This document shows, in pieces, positions 1 through 7,714 of a stretch of 64,000 nt of DNA. Positions within the stretch are counted from its first letter, which is position 1; the number at the start of each line of letters is the position of its first letter. The notes beneath the pieces were generated by a model. That model had not been told where the DNA came from, made no database searches, and saw only the letters and a program-made list of their open reading frames with translations. Source of the stretch: JAPLJC01 sp963697965 (lineage in GTDB: Bacteria > Desulfobacterota > Desulfobaccia > Desulfobaccales > 0-14-0-80-60-11); NCBI GenBank assembly GCA_963697965.1, contig OY969108.1, positions 3,286,001-3,350,000 on the forward strand, in the 5' to 3' direction. A program made the position numbers and the translations under genes.

Positions 1-1
1 G

Positions 2-892
2 GAAGAGGCCCGGCGCGTCTTTTACGTGGCGGCGACCCGGGCCCGGGGGCGCCTCACCCTCAGCGCCGCCGTGAAGCTCAATAGCCGTGGTGAGCCAGCC
101 ATCCCTCCGGAAAGCCCCCTGGCCTGGCTGCTGGATCATTACCGGGCCGCCCTGCCCCCGGCCGGGGCCGCGGCGACCTGGCCGCAGCCGGAACTCCAGG
201 TGGAACTGCCGCCTGACCTCCCTCCCCCGTTCCCGGGGGAGCGGCTAACCACCCAGGCCGATAAACTGCCCCCCGCCCTGAGCTTAACCCCCGAAACCCC
301 GCAATATCGGATAATCCACCCCTCCCGGCTGGCTGAGGCTGGACCGGACGAACCCCCAGCCCCGGCGGCGGACGGAGAAGATCCGGAAATCCCCCGCCTC
401 CGGGGAGAGATTATCCATCGGGGCCTGGATACCCTGGCCCGGGGGGGCGAGCTGCCCGGGCTGGCCGGGCTGGCCGCGGCCCTGCGCCAGGTGGGCCTGG
501 CTCCGGAAACCGCCACCGCCCTGGCCCCGGAAGTCCTGGCGGAGCTTCAGGCCTGCCGCCAGGACCCCTGGCTGGCGCCCCGGCTCGACCCTTCGCTGCC
601 CGGCGCGGTGAGCGAGTGGCTCCTGGAGGACCTGGCCGCCCCGGGCACCCTGCGCCGGGGCCAGATCGACCGGCTGGTGTTCGACGGCCGGGATTGGTGG
701 CTCCTCGATTACAAGAGTTCCCGGCCTGAGGACCCGGCTGCCTGGGAGGATTTCATCTCAGGGGAAGTGGTGAAATACCGGCCGCAGCTCCTGGCCTACC
801 GGGAGATGGCGGCCCGGGCCAGAGGGCTGCGGCTCGAGGAGATCAGATTGGCTATTTACTTTACCGCCTGCAGGCGCGCGGTGGAGGTGTAG
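2..892 (+). CDS. C-terminal part of an AddA/UvrD-type helicase-nuclease (partial, 5' end outside window)
   Basis: The reading frame is open from the first bases. It begins with EEARRVFYVAATRA, a good match to helicase motif VI of the UvrD/Rep/AddA superfamily, so the true start lies upstream and the GTG at 26 is internal. The last ~120 residues carry a RecB-like PD-(D/E)XK nuclease: a G-E-I-I-H-R-G-L entry segment near base 410, then GQIDRLV and LLDYKSS, with the Asp and Asp-x-Lys catalytic residues, then YRPQLLAYREM. Known family role: ATP-driven unwinding and end resection of double-strand breaks before RecA loading. The middle is rich in Pro and Ala. Whether the protein is AddA proper or a stand-alone PcrA-nuclease fusion cannot be decided from this piece. 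Confidence 0.88.
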   Translation, partial: EEARRVFYVAATRARGRLTLSAAVKLNSRGEPAIPPESPLAWLLDHYRAALPPAGAAATWPQPELQVELPPDLPPPFPGERLTTQADKLPPALSLTPETPQYRIIHPSRLAEAGPDEPPAPAADGEDPEIPRLRGEIIHRGLDTLARGGELPGLAGLAAALRQVGLAPETATALAPEVLAELQACRQDPWLAPRLDPSLPGAVSEWLLEDLAAPGTLRRGQIDRLVFDGRDWWLLDYKSSRPEDPAAWEDFISGEVVKYRPQLLAYREMAARARGLRLEEIRLAIYFTACRRAVEV

Positions 893-1009
893 GAAACGGC
901 CATACGGCTCCCTGGCCAATCCCCTGCCCCTCTTTACCCGGCGCCGGGGCGCGGTTTTATATTTGCGCAAAATCGAAAAATCCTTTAGAAAAGCTATTAG
1001 GCGAGGCGT

Positions 1010-1038
1010 GTAGGGGCGGGTTTAAAACCCGCCCCTAC
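1010..1038. repeat. Perfect intergenic palindrome, family A
   Basis: A 29-bp near-perfect palindrome with arms GTAGGGGCGGGTTT and AAACCCGCCCCTAC around a single A. The same element, with small compensated changes, recurs at 10132-10160 and 24825-24852, and as a degenerate copy at 14648-14676. It lies between the helicase-nuclease gene and radC. It could form a hairpin in RNA from either strand but has no T-tract, so it is read as a dispersed repeat and not as a terminator. Confidence 0.85.
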
Positions 1039-1141
1039 AGACCGGGCCAAGAGAGCTAGACTCAGGCAAAATCGGTTAATCCCGGAGATAAGATCGGCAC
1101 AGCCCATCCAGCCAACCCTTTAAAAAAGGTTCCGCCGGCAG

Positions 1142-1840
1142 ATGCAGGACCCTGGCAAAAAAAGCGACAAACCCCATTATCTCGGGCACCGGCAGCGCCT
1201 GCGGAACCGCTTTCTCCAGGGCGGCCCCCGGGCCTTGCAGGATTACGAGCTGCTGGAACTGCTGCTCACCTTCTCCATCCCCTATTCCGACGTGAAGCCC
1301 CTGGCCAAGCAGTTGATCCAGCATTTCGGCTCCTTTACCCGGGTGCTGGACGCCGCCCCCGAGGCCCTGCTGGAGGTCCAGGGGGTGCGGGAGTACGCCG
1401 CCACCCTTATCCGGCTGGTGAAGGCCTGCGCCGAATACTATCTGAAGGAAGAGGTCCTGGGGCGGCCCCGCATTTCCTCCCTTTCGGCCCTGGTGGACTA
1501 CTGCCGCACCGCCATGGGCGGCCTCCCGGATGAGCAGTTCCGGGTGATCTTCCTCAACAGCCAGAACGAAATCATCGCCGAAGAGATCGTCCAGGAGGGC
1601 ACCGTCAACCAGACGGTGGTCTATCCCCGCAAGGTCCTGGAGCTGGCCCTGAAACACAAGGCCAGCGGCCTGATCCTGGTGCACAACCACCCCAGCGGCA
1701 ACCTGACGCCGTTGGGGGCGGACCTGGAACTGACCCGTTCCCTGGTGCAGGCCTCCCGGTCCCTCAACCTGACGGTGCACGACCACCTGATTATCAGCCG
1801 CCAGGGCCACTTCAGCCTGGCGGAAAAGAATTTGTTGTGA
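1142..1840 (+). CDS. radC: RadC-family JAB/MPN domain protein
   Basis: A 232-residue protein of usual family length. The N-terminal ~75 residues form the helix-hairpin-helix-like UPF0758 region (ALQDYELLELLLTFSIP, then a VQGV turn). The C-terminal half is a JAMM/MPN+ metallo-domain with HNHPSG at residues 181-186 and the zinc ligand Asp194, so the catalytic ligands are intact. RadC was historically called a DNA-repair protein, but that role is doubtful; family members are often linked to mobile elements or competence. The ATG at 1142 is the first in-frame start and gives the conserved GHRQRLRNRF opening. It stands alone between two repeat-filled spacers. Confidence 0.93.
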   Translation: MQDPGKKSDKPHYLGHRQRLRNRFLQGGPRALQDYELLELLLTFSIPYSDVKPLAKQLIQHFGSFTRVLDAAPEALLEVQGVREYAATLIRLVKACAEYYLKEEVLGRPRISSLSALVDYCRTAMGGLPDEQFRVIFLNSQNEIIAEEIVQEGTVNQTVVYPRKVLELALKHKASGLILVHNHPSGNLTPLGADLELTRSLVQASRSLNLTVHDHLIISRQGHFSLAEKNLL

Positions 1841-2204
1841 GTGGGGAGTGATTTGGGGAGGGGGAGGGTTTTTAGCGGCACCGGCCTCTGGCCGGGGAAA
1901 GGCCACAGGCTGGAAGCCTGTGCCACCGGGAAAACCGACGGCCACAGGCCGCCCTATAATGAACTGAGAGCTATTGGTAGCCGCAGGCTTTAGCCTGCGC
2001 TTATGTGGGACAGGCACTCTGCCTGTCTTGCCCCCTAATTTTTTGGTTCCCAAGTTTAGCTTGGGAACCAGAAGAAAGGGCCACAGGCGAGACGCCTGTG
2101 CTACCGAGGAAAATCGGCGGCCGCAGGCCGCCCTACACTGAGAACCGACGAGGGGCCTGCTCCATATTTTCTTTACCAAGAACTGAAAACCGAAAACCAC
2201 CATC
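1841..2204. repeat. Repeat-filled intergenic region (three palindrome families)
   Basis: No convincing gene lies here. Two diverged copies of one ~56-bp unit are present at 1902-1957 and 2080-2136; each starts with a palindrome of the form GCCACAGGC...GCCTGTG and ends GGCC[A/G]CAGGCCGCCCTA. Between them are a family C palindrome (GCCGCAGGC/TTTA/GCCTGCG, 1978-2001) and a family E palindrome (GGTTCCCAAG/TTTAG/CTTGGGAACC, 2045-2069). The stretch next to the following gene holds an A-rich GAAAACC heptamer-like run. Confidence 0.8.
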
Positions 2205-3593
2205 ATGCGCTATTCTCTGATTAAAGAGATCGCCGGCCTGGTCGGCCCGGAGCACCTCCTCACCTCACCCGAGGACTGCTGGACCTACGCCTACGACGCC
2301 ACCGACCAGGCCCGGATGCCTGAGGCCGTAGTCTTTCCCGGCTCGGCGGCGGAGATCTCCCAAATCCTGCGCCTGGCCAACGAGCATCGCTTTCCGGTCA
2401 CTCCCCGGGGGGCGGGCAGCGGCCGCAGCGGCGGCGCCGTGCCCATCGCCGGCGGCGTGGTCCTGGTCCTCACCCGCCTGAACCGCATCCTGGAGATCGA
2501 CCCCGCCGACCTGGTGGCAGTGGTGGAGCCCGGGGTGATCCTGGCGAGATTCAAGGCGGCGGTGGCGGCCCAGGGCCTCTACTACCCGCCGGACCCGGCC
2601 AGCGCCGACTTCTGCACCATCGGCGGCAACGTGGCCGAGTGCGCCGGGGGCGCGGTGGCGGTGCAATACGGGGTCACCCGGGACTACGTCCTGGGGCTTA
2701 CCGTGGTCCTGCCCACCGGCGAAATCATCGATGCCGGCACCCGCACCATGAAAGGGGTGGTGGGCTACGACCTCACCCGGCTGTTTTTGGGCTCCGAAGG
2801 CACCCTCGGGGTGATCTCCCGCATCACCCTCAAACTGGTGCCCAAGCCCGCGGCCCGGCAGACCCTGGCCGCGGGCTTCGAATCCCTGGAGGCCGCCGCC
2901 CGGGCGGTTATCCAAATCCTCACCGCCGGTCTCGCCCCCACCGCCCTGGAATTCCTGGACCCGGTGACCCTGGGCTGCGTCCGGGAGCTGCTGCCCTTCG
3001 AGGTTCCCGTTGAAGCCGCGGCCCTGCTGCTGGTGGCGGTGGACGGCCACCCTCATGACGTGGAGGAGCGGGCCGCCGGCATCGCCCGCTTCTGTGAGGA
3101 ACAGGGCGCCCGGCCTGTCCTCCGGGCCCAAAGCGCCGCCGAAGCTGATGAACTCTGGAAGGCTCGCCAGGTCATCTCGCCGGCCATCCTCAAGGTGAAG
3201 CCCCAAAAGGTGAGTGAAGACGTGGTGGTGCCCCTCAGCGCCATTCCGGACTTGATCGCCGGCCTGCAAAAAATTTCCCGGCGGCGGGGCCTGATCATCC
3301 CCTGTTACGGTCACGCCGGGGACGGCAATATCCACGTCAATGTCCTCTATGACCGCAAGATCGACCGGGAGCGGCAAGCGGTGGGGGCCGCCGTGGAGGA
3401 CATCTTTCACCTGGTGCGGGAACTGCGCGGCACCCTCTCGGGGGAGCACGGTATCGGCCTCACCAAGGCCCCGTACCTGGGGATGGAGCTTTCCCATGCG
3501 GCTATTGCCCTTGAGCAGCGCCTGAAGCGGGCCTTCGACCCCAATGACATCATGAACCCGGGGAAGATCTTCCCGGGCCCCGGGGGCCGGTGA
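2205..3593 (+). CDS. glcD: FAD-linked oxidase, glycolate/D-lactate dehydrogenase GlcD type
   Basis: 462 residues, full length for the GlcD/LDH-D group. The N-terminal half is the PCMH-type FAD-binding domain, with PRGAGSGRSGG near residue 65, a CTIGGNVAECAGG motif near residue 137 and GSEGTLGVI near residue 197. The C-terminal FAD-oxidase domain ends with the conserved GEHGIGLTKAPYL and NPGKIFP segments. Known role: oxidation of a 2-hydroxy acid (glycolate or D-lactate) to the keto acid, with electrons passed to a partner iron-sulfur protein. No GlcE/GlcF-type partner is adjacent, so substrate and electron acceptor are unknown. No strong ribosome-binding site precedes the ATG. Confidence 0.9.
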   Translation: MRYSLIKEIAGLVGPEHLLTSPEDCWTYAYDATDQARMPEAVVFPGSAAEISQILRLANEHRFPVTPRGAGSGRSGGAVPIAGGVVLVLTRLNRILEIDPADLVAVVEPGVILARFKAAVAAQGLYYPPDPASADFCTIGGNVAECAGGAVAVQYGVTRDYVLGLTVVLPTGEIIDAGTRTMKGVVGYDLTRLFLGSEGTLGVISRITLKLVPKPAARQTLAAGFESLEAAARAVIQILTAGLAPTALEFLDPVTLGCVRELLPFEVPVEAAALLLVAVDGHPHDVEERAAGIARFCEEQGARPVLRAQSAAEADELWKARQVISPAILKVKPQKVSEDVVVPLSAIPDLIAGLQKISRRRGLIIPCYGHAGDGNIHVNVLYDRKIDRERQAVGAAVEDIFHLVRELRGTLSGEHGIGLTKAPYLGMELSHAAIALEQRLKRAFDPNDIMNPGKIFPGPGGR

Positions 3594-3704
3594 AGGAAGG
3601 GCGCCCGGAAACCGGGGGCGGCCCCCTAAGCCGGAGAGCCGCCGCTAAATTATCAGGTTCCAAGATTTCTGAAGGATGAAGACCGGGTTAGCAATTTTTA
3701 TTGC

Positions 3705-3733
3705 TTGACAAAATTTTCACAATCGCATATTTT
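3705..3733 (+). promoter_or_regulatory. Putative sigma-70 type promoter of dsrC
   Basis: A consensus -35 box TTGACA (3705-3710) is followed after 17 bp by TATTTT (3728-3733), in an unusually AT-rich spacer. The start codon lies ~50 bp downstream, and the ribosome-binding site GAAGGAGG is ideal. A strong promoter fits the high abundance of DsrC known in sulfate reducers. The assignment is by eye only. Confidence 0.6.
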
Positions 3734-3780
3734 GAAACCCAAAAACCCGTGGACCAAATATTGAAGGAGGATATCCCGGC

Positions 3781-4098
3781 ATGGCAACAATTGAGTTCGA
3801 GGGGAAGACTTTCTCGGTAGACGAAGACGGCTTCCTGGAAAACCTGGACCAATGGTCCCAGGAATGGGTGGATTACGTGAAGGATTCCGAAGGCATCAGT
3901 GAACTCAACGAGGAGCATTGGAAGGTTATCCACATGCTCCAGGATTACTACAAGAAGAACGGCATCGCCCCCATGGTGCGAATCCTTTCCAAGGTGACGG
4001 GTTTCAAACTGAAACATATTTATGAGTTGTTTCCCTCCGGACCGGGCAAAGGCGCTTGTAAGATGGCAGGATTGGCGAAACCCACCGGTTGCGTCTAG
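3781..4098 (+). CDS. dsrC: DsrC sulfur-carrier protein
   Basis: 105 residues, the normal DsrC length. The C-terminal arm reads GPGKGACKMAGLAKPTGCV, with both redox cysteines present (Cys93 and the penultimate Cys104, ten residues apart). This separates true DsrC from TusE and RspA-like relatives that lack one cysteine. Known role: substrate of dissimilatory sulfite reductase DsrAB. The two cysteines hold the sulfur as a trisulfide, which is then reduced by the membrane complex DsrMKJOP. Translation should be strong: GGAGG lies 11-15 bases before the ATG. As in most sulfate reducers the gene is not beside dsrAB and has its own promoter and a strong downstream hairpin. This gene is the best metabolic marker in the window. 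Confidence 0.96.
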   Translation: MATIEFEGKTFSVDEDGFLENLDQWSQEWVDYVKDSEGISELNEEHWKVIHMLQDYYKKNGIAPMVRILSKVTGFKLKHIYELFPSGPGKGACKMAGLAKPTGCV

Positions 4099-4134
4099 GC
4101 CAACTCCTTCTTTCCCATAAGAGCATAAAAATTC

Positions 4135-4166
4135 AGAGCAGATTCCCCCGCCGGGGAATCTGCTCT
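4135..4166 (+). terminator. Strong hairpin downstream of dsrC
   Basis: A 14-bp perfect stem (AGAGCAGATTCCCC paired with GGGGAATCTGCTCT) encloses a 4-base loop and starts 36 bases after the dsrC stop codon. There is no T-tract, so it may be a factor-dependent terminator or a 3' end that stabilises the transcript. The same stem would form on the minus strand. Confidence 0.6.
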
Positions 4167-4359
4167 ACGTGTTAAGATCTCGCTAGCCGCGAAGATTCGA
4201 TTGACTTTGCCCCCGTTTCCCTTTACATTCCCGCTATAGAGTCAGTTCATTCCAGTCCCCAAGCCAATCGCCCCCGTTTGCTGACCGCCGCGGGACGGTC
4301 TGGCGTGAGTCCTCGATTTACCGGCTGTTCCTGGATAATGGCTCATTTAGGAGATGCCC

Positions 4360-6213
4360 ATGGCACGTCCCATGAACAAGATTCTCTTCATAGAACCCCG
4401 GGCTCCCAGGGAGCACATCTTCAGCCGGGTGGCCATTCCCCGCCTGGGTTCGCTGCTCCTGGGCACCATCCTTAAGCGCCAGGGCCGGGAAGTCAAGGTG
4501 GTGGTCGAGGACATGGCCACCCCGGACTACCGGACCCTCGATTTCCAACCGGACCTGGTCTGCATCTCCAGCATCTCCTCCACCGCCCCCCGGGCCTATG
4601 AGTTGGCGGATTTTTACCGGGGCCGCGGCACGCCGGTGGCCCTGGGCGGGGCCCATCCCAGTTTTCTGCCCCTGGAAGGGCTGGAACACGCGGACTACGT
4701 CATCTGCGGCGAGGGCGAAGGGGCTTTGCCGGAACTGGTGGCCGCCTTGGAAAACGGCGGCGACCCGAGCGCCATTCAGAACCTCTGCTTTCGCAACGGG
4801 GACGCCATCCGCCAGAATCCCTGGCGCCCCATGGTGGAGGACCTCGATTCCTTACCCATTCCCGATTATGGCCTGATCCACGGCAAAAAGTCCCGGCGGC
4901 GCCTGCCCGTCGTCTCCATCTCCACCTCCCGCGGCTGCCCCTTCAATTGCAGCTTCTGCTCGGTGATCCAAATGTTCGGCCGCAAATACCGCACCCACTC
5001 GGTGGACCGCACCATGGAGGAGATCCGGCAAAACGGCGCCCAGGGCAAGCACGTCTTCTTCTGTGACGACAATTTTACGGCCAACCGGGGCCGCACCAAG
5101 GAATTGTGCGAGCGCCTCCTTCAAGAAAATCTGAAGATCGAATGGAGCGCCCAGGTGCGGGTGGAGGCGGCCGGGGACCCGGAACTCCTGGATCTCATGG
5201 CCAAGAGCGGCTGCTTCGCGGTCTTCGTGGGCCTGGAATCCATCAACCCGGCTACCTTGAAGGCCTACAACAAATCCCAGACGGTGGAGGGGATCAAGGA
5301 GGCGGTGGCCAATTTTCACCGTTTCGGCATCAATGTCCACGGCATGTTCGTCTTTGGGGCCGAAGAGGACCATTACCAGGTGATCCGGGACACCGTCAAG
5401 ATCTCGCGGCAGATGGACCTGGACTCCTTGCAATACCTGATCCTGACGCCGATACCCGGCACCCCCTTCTACGAGGAGATGGAGGCGCAAAACCGGATCA
5501 TCTGCCGGGACTGGAGCCAGTACGACGGCCACCACACCGTATTCCAGCCCCGCCAGTTCTCTCCCTTCGAGCTGCAGATGGAGACCAACCGGGCCATGAA
5601 GAAGTTTTACTCCTGGCCCTCGGTGGTCAGGCGTCTCATCACCATGGACCTGTTTTACGCCAAGCTCAAGGCCTACGCCCGCTTCCTCTTGTGGAAATCC
5701 AACTCCCGGAAGAGCCGCTACTTCCAGGATCTCAAGGGGCGATTGTTTACCAGGGCCCGGCAACTGCGTCACTGGCGCCCCAGCGGCCACCAACTGCCCC
5801 GGGTGGGCATCCCCGCGGCCATCTGGAACCTCGGCCCCTGGGAGAGCCGTCCCCGGGAATTCCTCCTGAAATTTTTGAAACACCTGGGGGTGGAGGTGGT
5901 GCAGGATGGTGGCGAGGCTCTGGAGGGGACCGGCCCCCTGGCCGCGGTCAAGGGCGAAATTGTCCGGCTGCAGGCCAAGGCCGACCTGGTGCTGCTGCCC
6001 ATGTGGCAGGGCCTGGGAGACGCGGCCCAGAAAATGAAGGAGCTGCCCCAGGAACTGGCTCAGGAGACCATGGCCCGGCTCCTGGCCCTGGAATTCAGCC
6101 CCGCCTCCTTCTACACCGCCTGTATGGAACTGGGCCTCTGCTTCCGGAAGCGTCTTCCGGGCATCCGCCGCATCTACTTCCAGACCCTGGCGGAGGTGGG
6201 CGGCCAGATTTAA
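4360..6213 (+). CDS. B12-binding domain radical SAM enzyme, function unknown
   Basis: About 617 residues. The first ~145 residues are a cobalamin-binding Rossmann domain (LGSLLLGTIL, then ALGGAHPSF and VICGEGEGALPEL). A radical SAM core follows with the cluster motif CPFNCSFC, cysteines at 193, 197 and 200. After the core comes a ~150-residue C-terminal extension without a recognised family. The layout is that of class B methyltransferases and the BchE/HpnJ group; the substrate cannot be told. An ATG also exists at 4354, but it overlaps the Shine-Dalgarno AGGAG (4349-4353), which is well placed for the ATG at 4360. The gene stands alone between dsrC and a convergent regulator gene. Confidence 0.88.
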   Translation: MARPMNKILFIEPRAPREHIFSRVAIPRLGSLLLGTILKRQGREVKVVVEDMATPDYRTLDFQPDLVCISSISSTAPRAYELADFYRGRGTPVALGGAHPSFLPLEGLEHADYVICGEGEGALPELVAALENGGDPSAIQNLCFRNGDAIRQNPWRPMVEDLDSLPIPDYGLIHGKKSRRRLPVVSISTSRGCPFNCSFCSVIQMFGRKYRTHSVDRTMEEIRQNGAQGKHVFFCDDNFTANRGRTKELCERLLQENLKIEWSAQVRVEAAGDPELLDLMAKSGCFAVFVGLESINPATLKAYNKSQTVEGIKEAVANFHRFGINVHGMFVFGAEEDHYQVIRDTVKISRQMDLDSLQYLILTPIPGTPFYEEMEAQNRIICRDWSQYDGHHTVFQPRQFSPFELQMETNRAMKKFYSWPSVVRRLITMDLFYAKLKAYARFLLWKSNSRKSRYFQDLKGRLFTRARQLRHWRPSGHQLPRVGIPAAIWNLGPWESRPREFLLKFLKHLGVEVVQDGGEALEGTGPLAAVKGEIVRLQAKADLVLLPMWQGLGDAAQKMKELPQELAQETMARLLALEFSPASFYTACMELGLCFRKRLPGIRRIYFQTLAEVGGQI

Positions 6214-6269
6214 AAACTTGGGGGAAAAGGGAAAAGGGTAAGGGAAAAAGCAAGAATCAGCTAAAACGA

Positions 6270-6305
6270 AAGGAAGGCGAGCCTGTGGTCTCGTCTTCCT
6301 TTTTT
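6270..6305. terminator. Intrinsic terminator between convergent genes
   Basis: The stem AAGGAAGGCGAG / CTCGTCTTCCTT (one G-T wobble) with an 8-base loop is followed by a run of T on the plus strand, a good Rho-independent terminator for the radical SAM gene. The complementary strand also has an A/T-rich flank, so it may serve the convergent NtrX-like gene that ends at 6332. Confidence 0.75.
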
Positions 6306-6331
6306 GTTGTAAAAAATTAAGATAGGGACGT

Positions 6332-7714
6332 TCATCCCTCCCCTTCCTTCCCGGGTTCCAGGCCGTAGGCCTTTAGTTTCCGGTAGAGGTGGGAGCGCTC
6401 CAGGCCGATCTTCTCCGCCAGCAGGCTGACGTTGCCCTGGCACTCCGACAATTTGCGCCGCAAGAACTGCTTCTCAAAGAGGGCCCGGGCCTCCCGGAAG
6501 GAGGGCACCTGGAGAAAGGGGTCGATAAAGCCGTATTCGGCCGCCGGCTCCGGCCCGGAGGCGGCCAGGGGCAGATCGCCCACGTCCACCAGATCGAAGG
6601 GGCTGAGGATGGCCAGGCGGAAGACGAAGTTCTTCAGCTCCCGGACGTTCCCCGGCCAGGGCATGGCGGCCAGGGCCTCCAGGGCCGCGGGGGTGAAGGT
6701 CTTGGCCGGGCCGCCGTTCTCCTGGGAGAGCTCCTTTAGGAAGTGGGCCGCCAGCAGGGGGATGTCCTCCCGGCGCTCCCGCAGGGGCGGCACGCTTAAG
6801 GGAATGACGTTGATGCGGTGATAGAGGTCTTCCCGAAAGCGCCCCTTAATGATCTCCTCTTCCAGGTTTTTATTGGTGGCGGCCAGCACCCGCACGTCCA
6901 CCTGGATGGGCCGGCCCCCCCCTACCCGCTCGAAGCGCTGCTCCTCCAGGATACGCAGAATCTTGGCCTGGGTCTTCAGGCTCATATCGCCGATCTCATC
7001 CAGGAACAGGGTGCCTTCATGGGCCAGGTCGAACTTGCCCCGGTGCTGGCTGGAGGCCCCGGTGAAGGCCCCCTTTTCGTGGCCGAAAAGCTCGCTTTCG
7101 ATGAGGTCTTCGGGAATGGCGGCGCAGTTCACCTCCACCAGGGGCTGGTGGGCGCGGCGGCTGAAGGCATGCAGGGCCCGGGCCACCAGCTCCTTGCCGG
7201 TGCCGTTGTCGCCGCTGATGAGCACCGCGGCGTTGGTGGGGGCCACCAGGGCCAATTTCTCTCGAAGACGGCTGATGGCGGCGCTTGCACCGATGATCTC
7301 CTTGACCGGGGCCCGCTGTTGCCGCAGGCGCCGGTTCTCTTCGGCGAGCCGGGCCCACTCCAGGGCGTTGCGCACCGATAGCAGGATCTTGTCGGCGTTG
7401 GGGGGCTTTTCGATGAAATCGAAGGCCCCCAGACGGGTGGCCTTGACGGCGTTCTCCACCGAGCCGTAGGCGGAGACCATAATCACCGGCAGCAGGGGGT
7501 GCTGCCTTTTCAGCTCGGTAAGCGCCTCCAGGCCGTCCAGGCCTGGAAGAGCAATATCGAGGAGGACCAGATCGGGGGCCTCGGCCGCCACCATCTTGAG
7601 CGCGGTTTCGCCGTCCGGGGCGGTGAGCACCTCGAAGCCCTCGTCTTGCAAGAGCCCCGACACGGCGCGCAGAATCTGAGGCTCGTCGTCAACTACCAGC
7701 AAGGTTCCCGGCAT
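6332..7714 (-). CDS. Sigma-54-dependent response regulator, NtrX/NtrC type
   Basis: 460 residues starting at the ATG at 7714 (MPGTLLVVDDEP). The frame stays open further upstream, but that part only overlaps the kinase gene. Order: receiver domain with acidic pair D9-D10 and phospho-acceptor Asp53, AAA+ domain with Walker A GDNGTGKE and an intact sigma-54 contact loop GAFTGA, then a C-terminal Fis-type helix-turn-helix (NVSLLAEKIGLERSHLYRKL). Known role: phosphorylation-controlled activator of RNA polymerase with sigma-54. The start lies 26 bp inside the end of the upstream NtrY-like kinase gene, so the two are translationally coupled and almost certainly partners. Target promoters are not evident here. 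Confidence 0.93.
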   Translation of the reverse strand: MPGTLLVVDDEPQILRAVSGLLQDEGFEVLTAPDGETALKMVAAEAPDLVLLDIALPGLDGLEALTELKRQHPLLPVIMVSAYGSVENAVKATRLGAFDFIEKPPNADKILLSVRNALEWARLAEENRRLRQQRAPVKEIIGASAAISRLREKLALVAPTNAAVLISGDNGTGKELVARALHAFSRRAHQPLVEVNCAAIPEDLIESELFGHEKGAFTGASSQHRGKFDLAHEGTLFLDEIGDMSLKTQAKILRILEEQRFERVGGGRPIQVDVRVLAATNKNLEEEIIKGRFREDLYHRINVIPLSVPPLRERREDIPLLAAHFLKELSQENGGPAKTFTPAALEALAAMPWPGNVRELKNFVFRLAILSPFDLVDVGDLPLAASGPEPAAEYGFIDPFLQVPSFREARALFEKQFLRRKLSECQGNVSLLAEKIGLERSHLYRKLKAYGLEPGKEGEG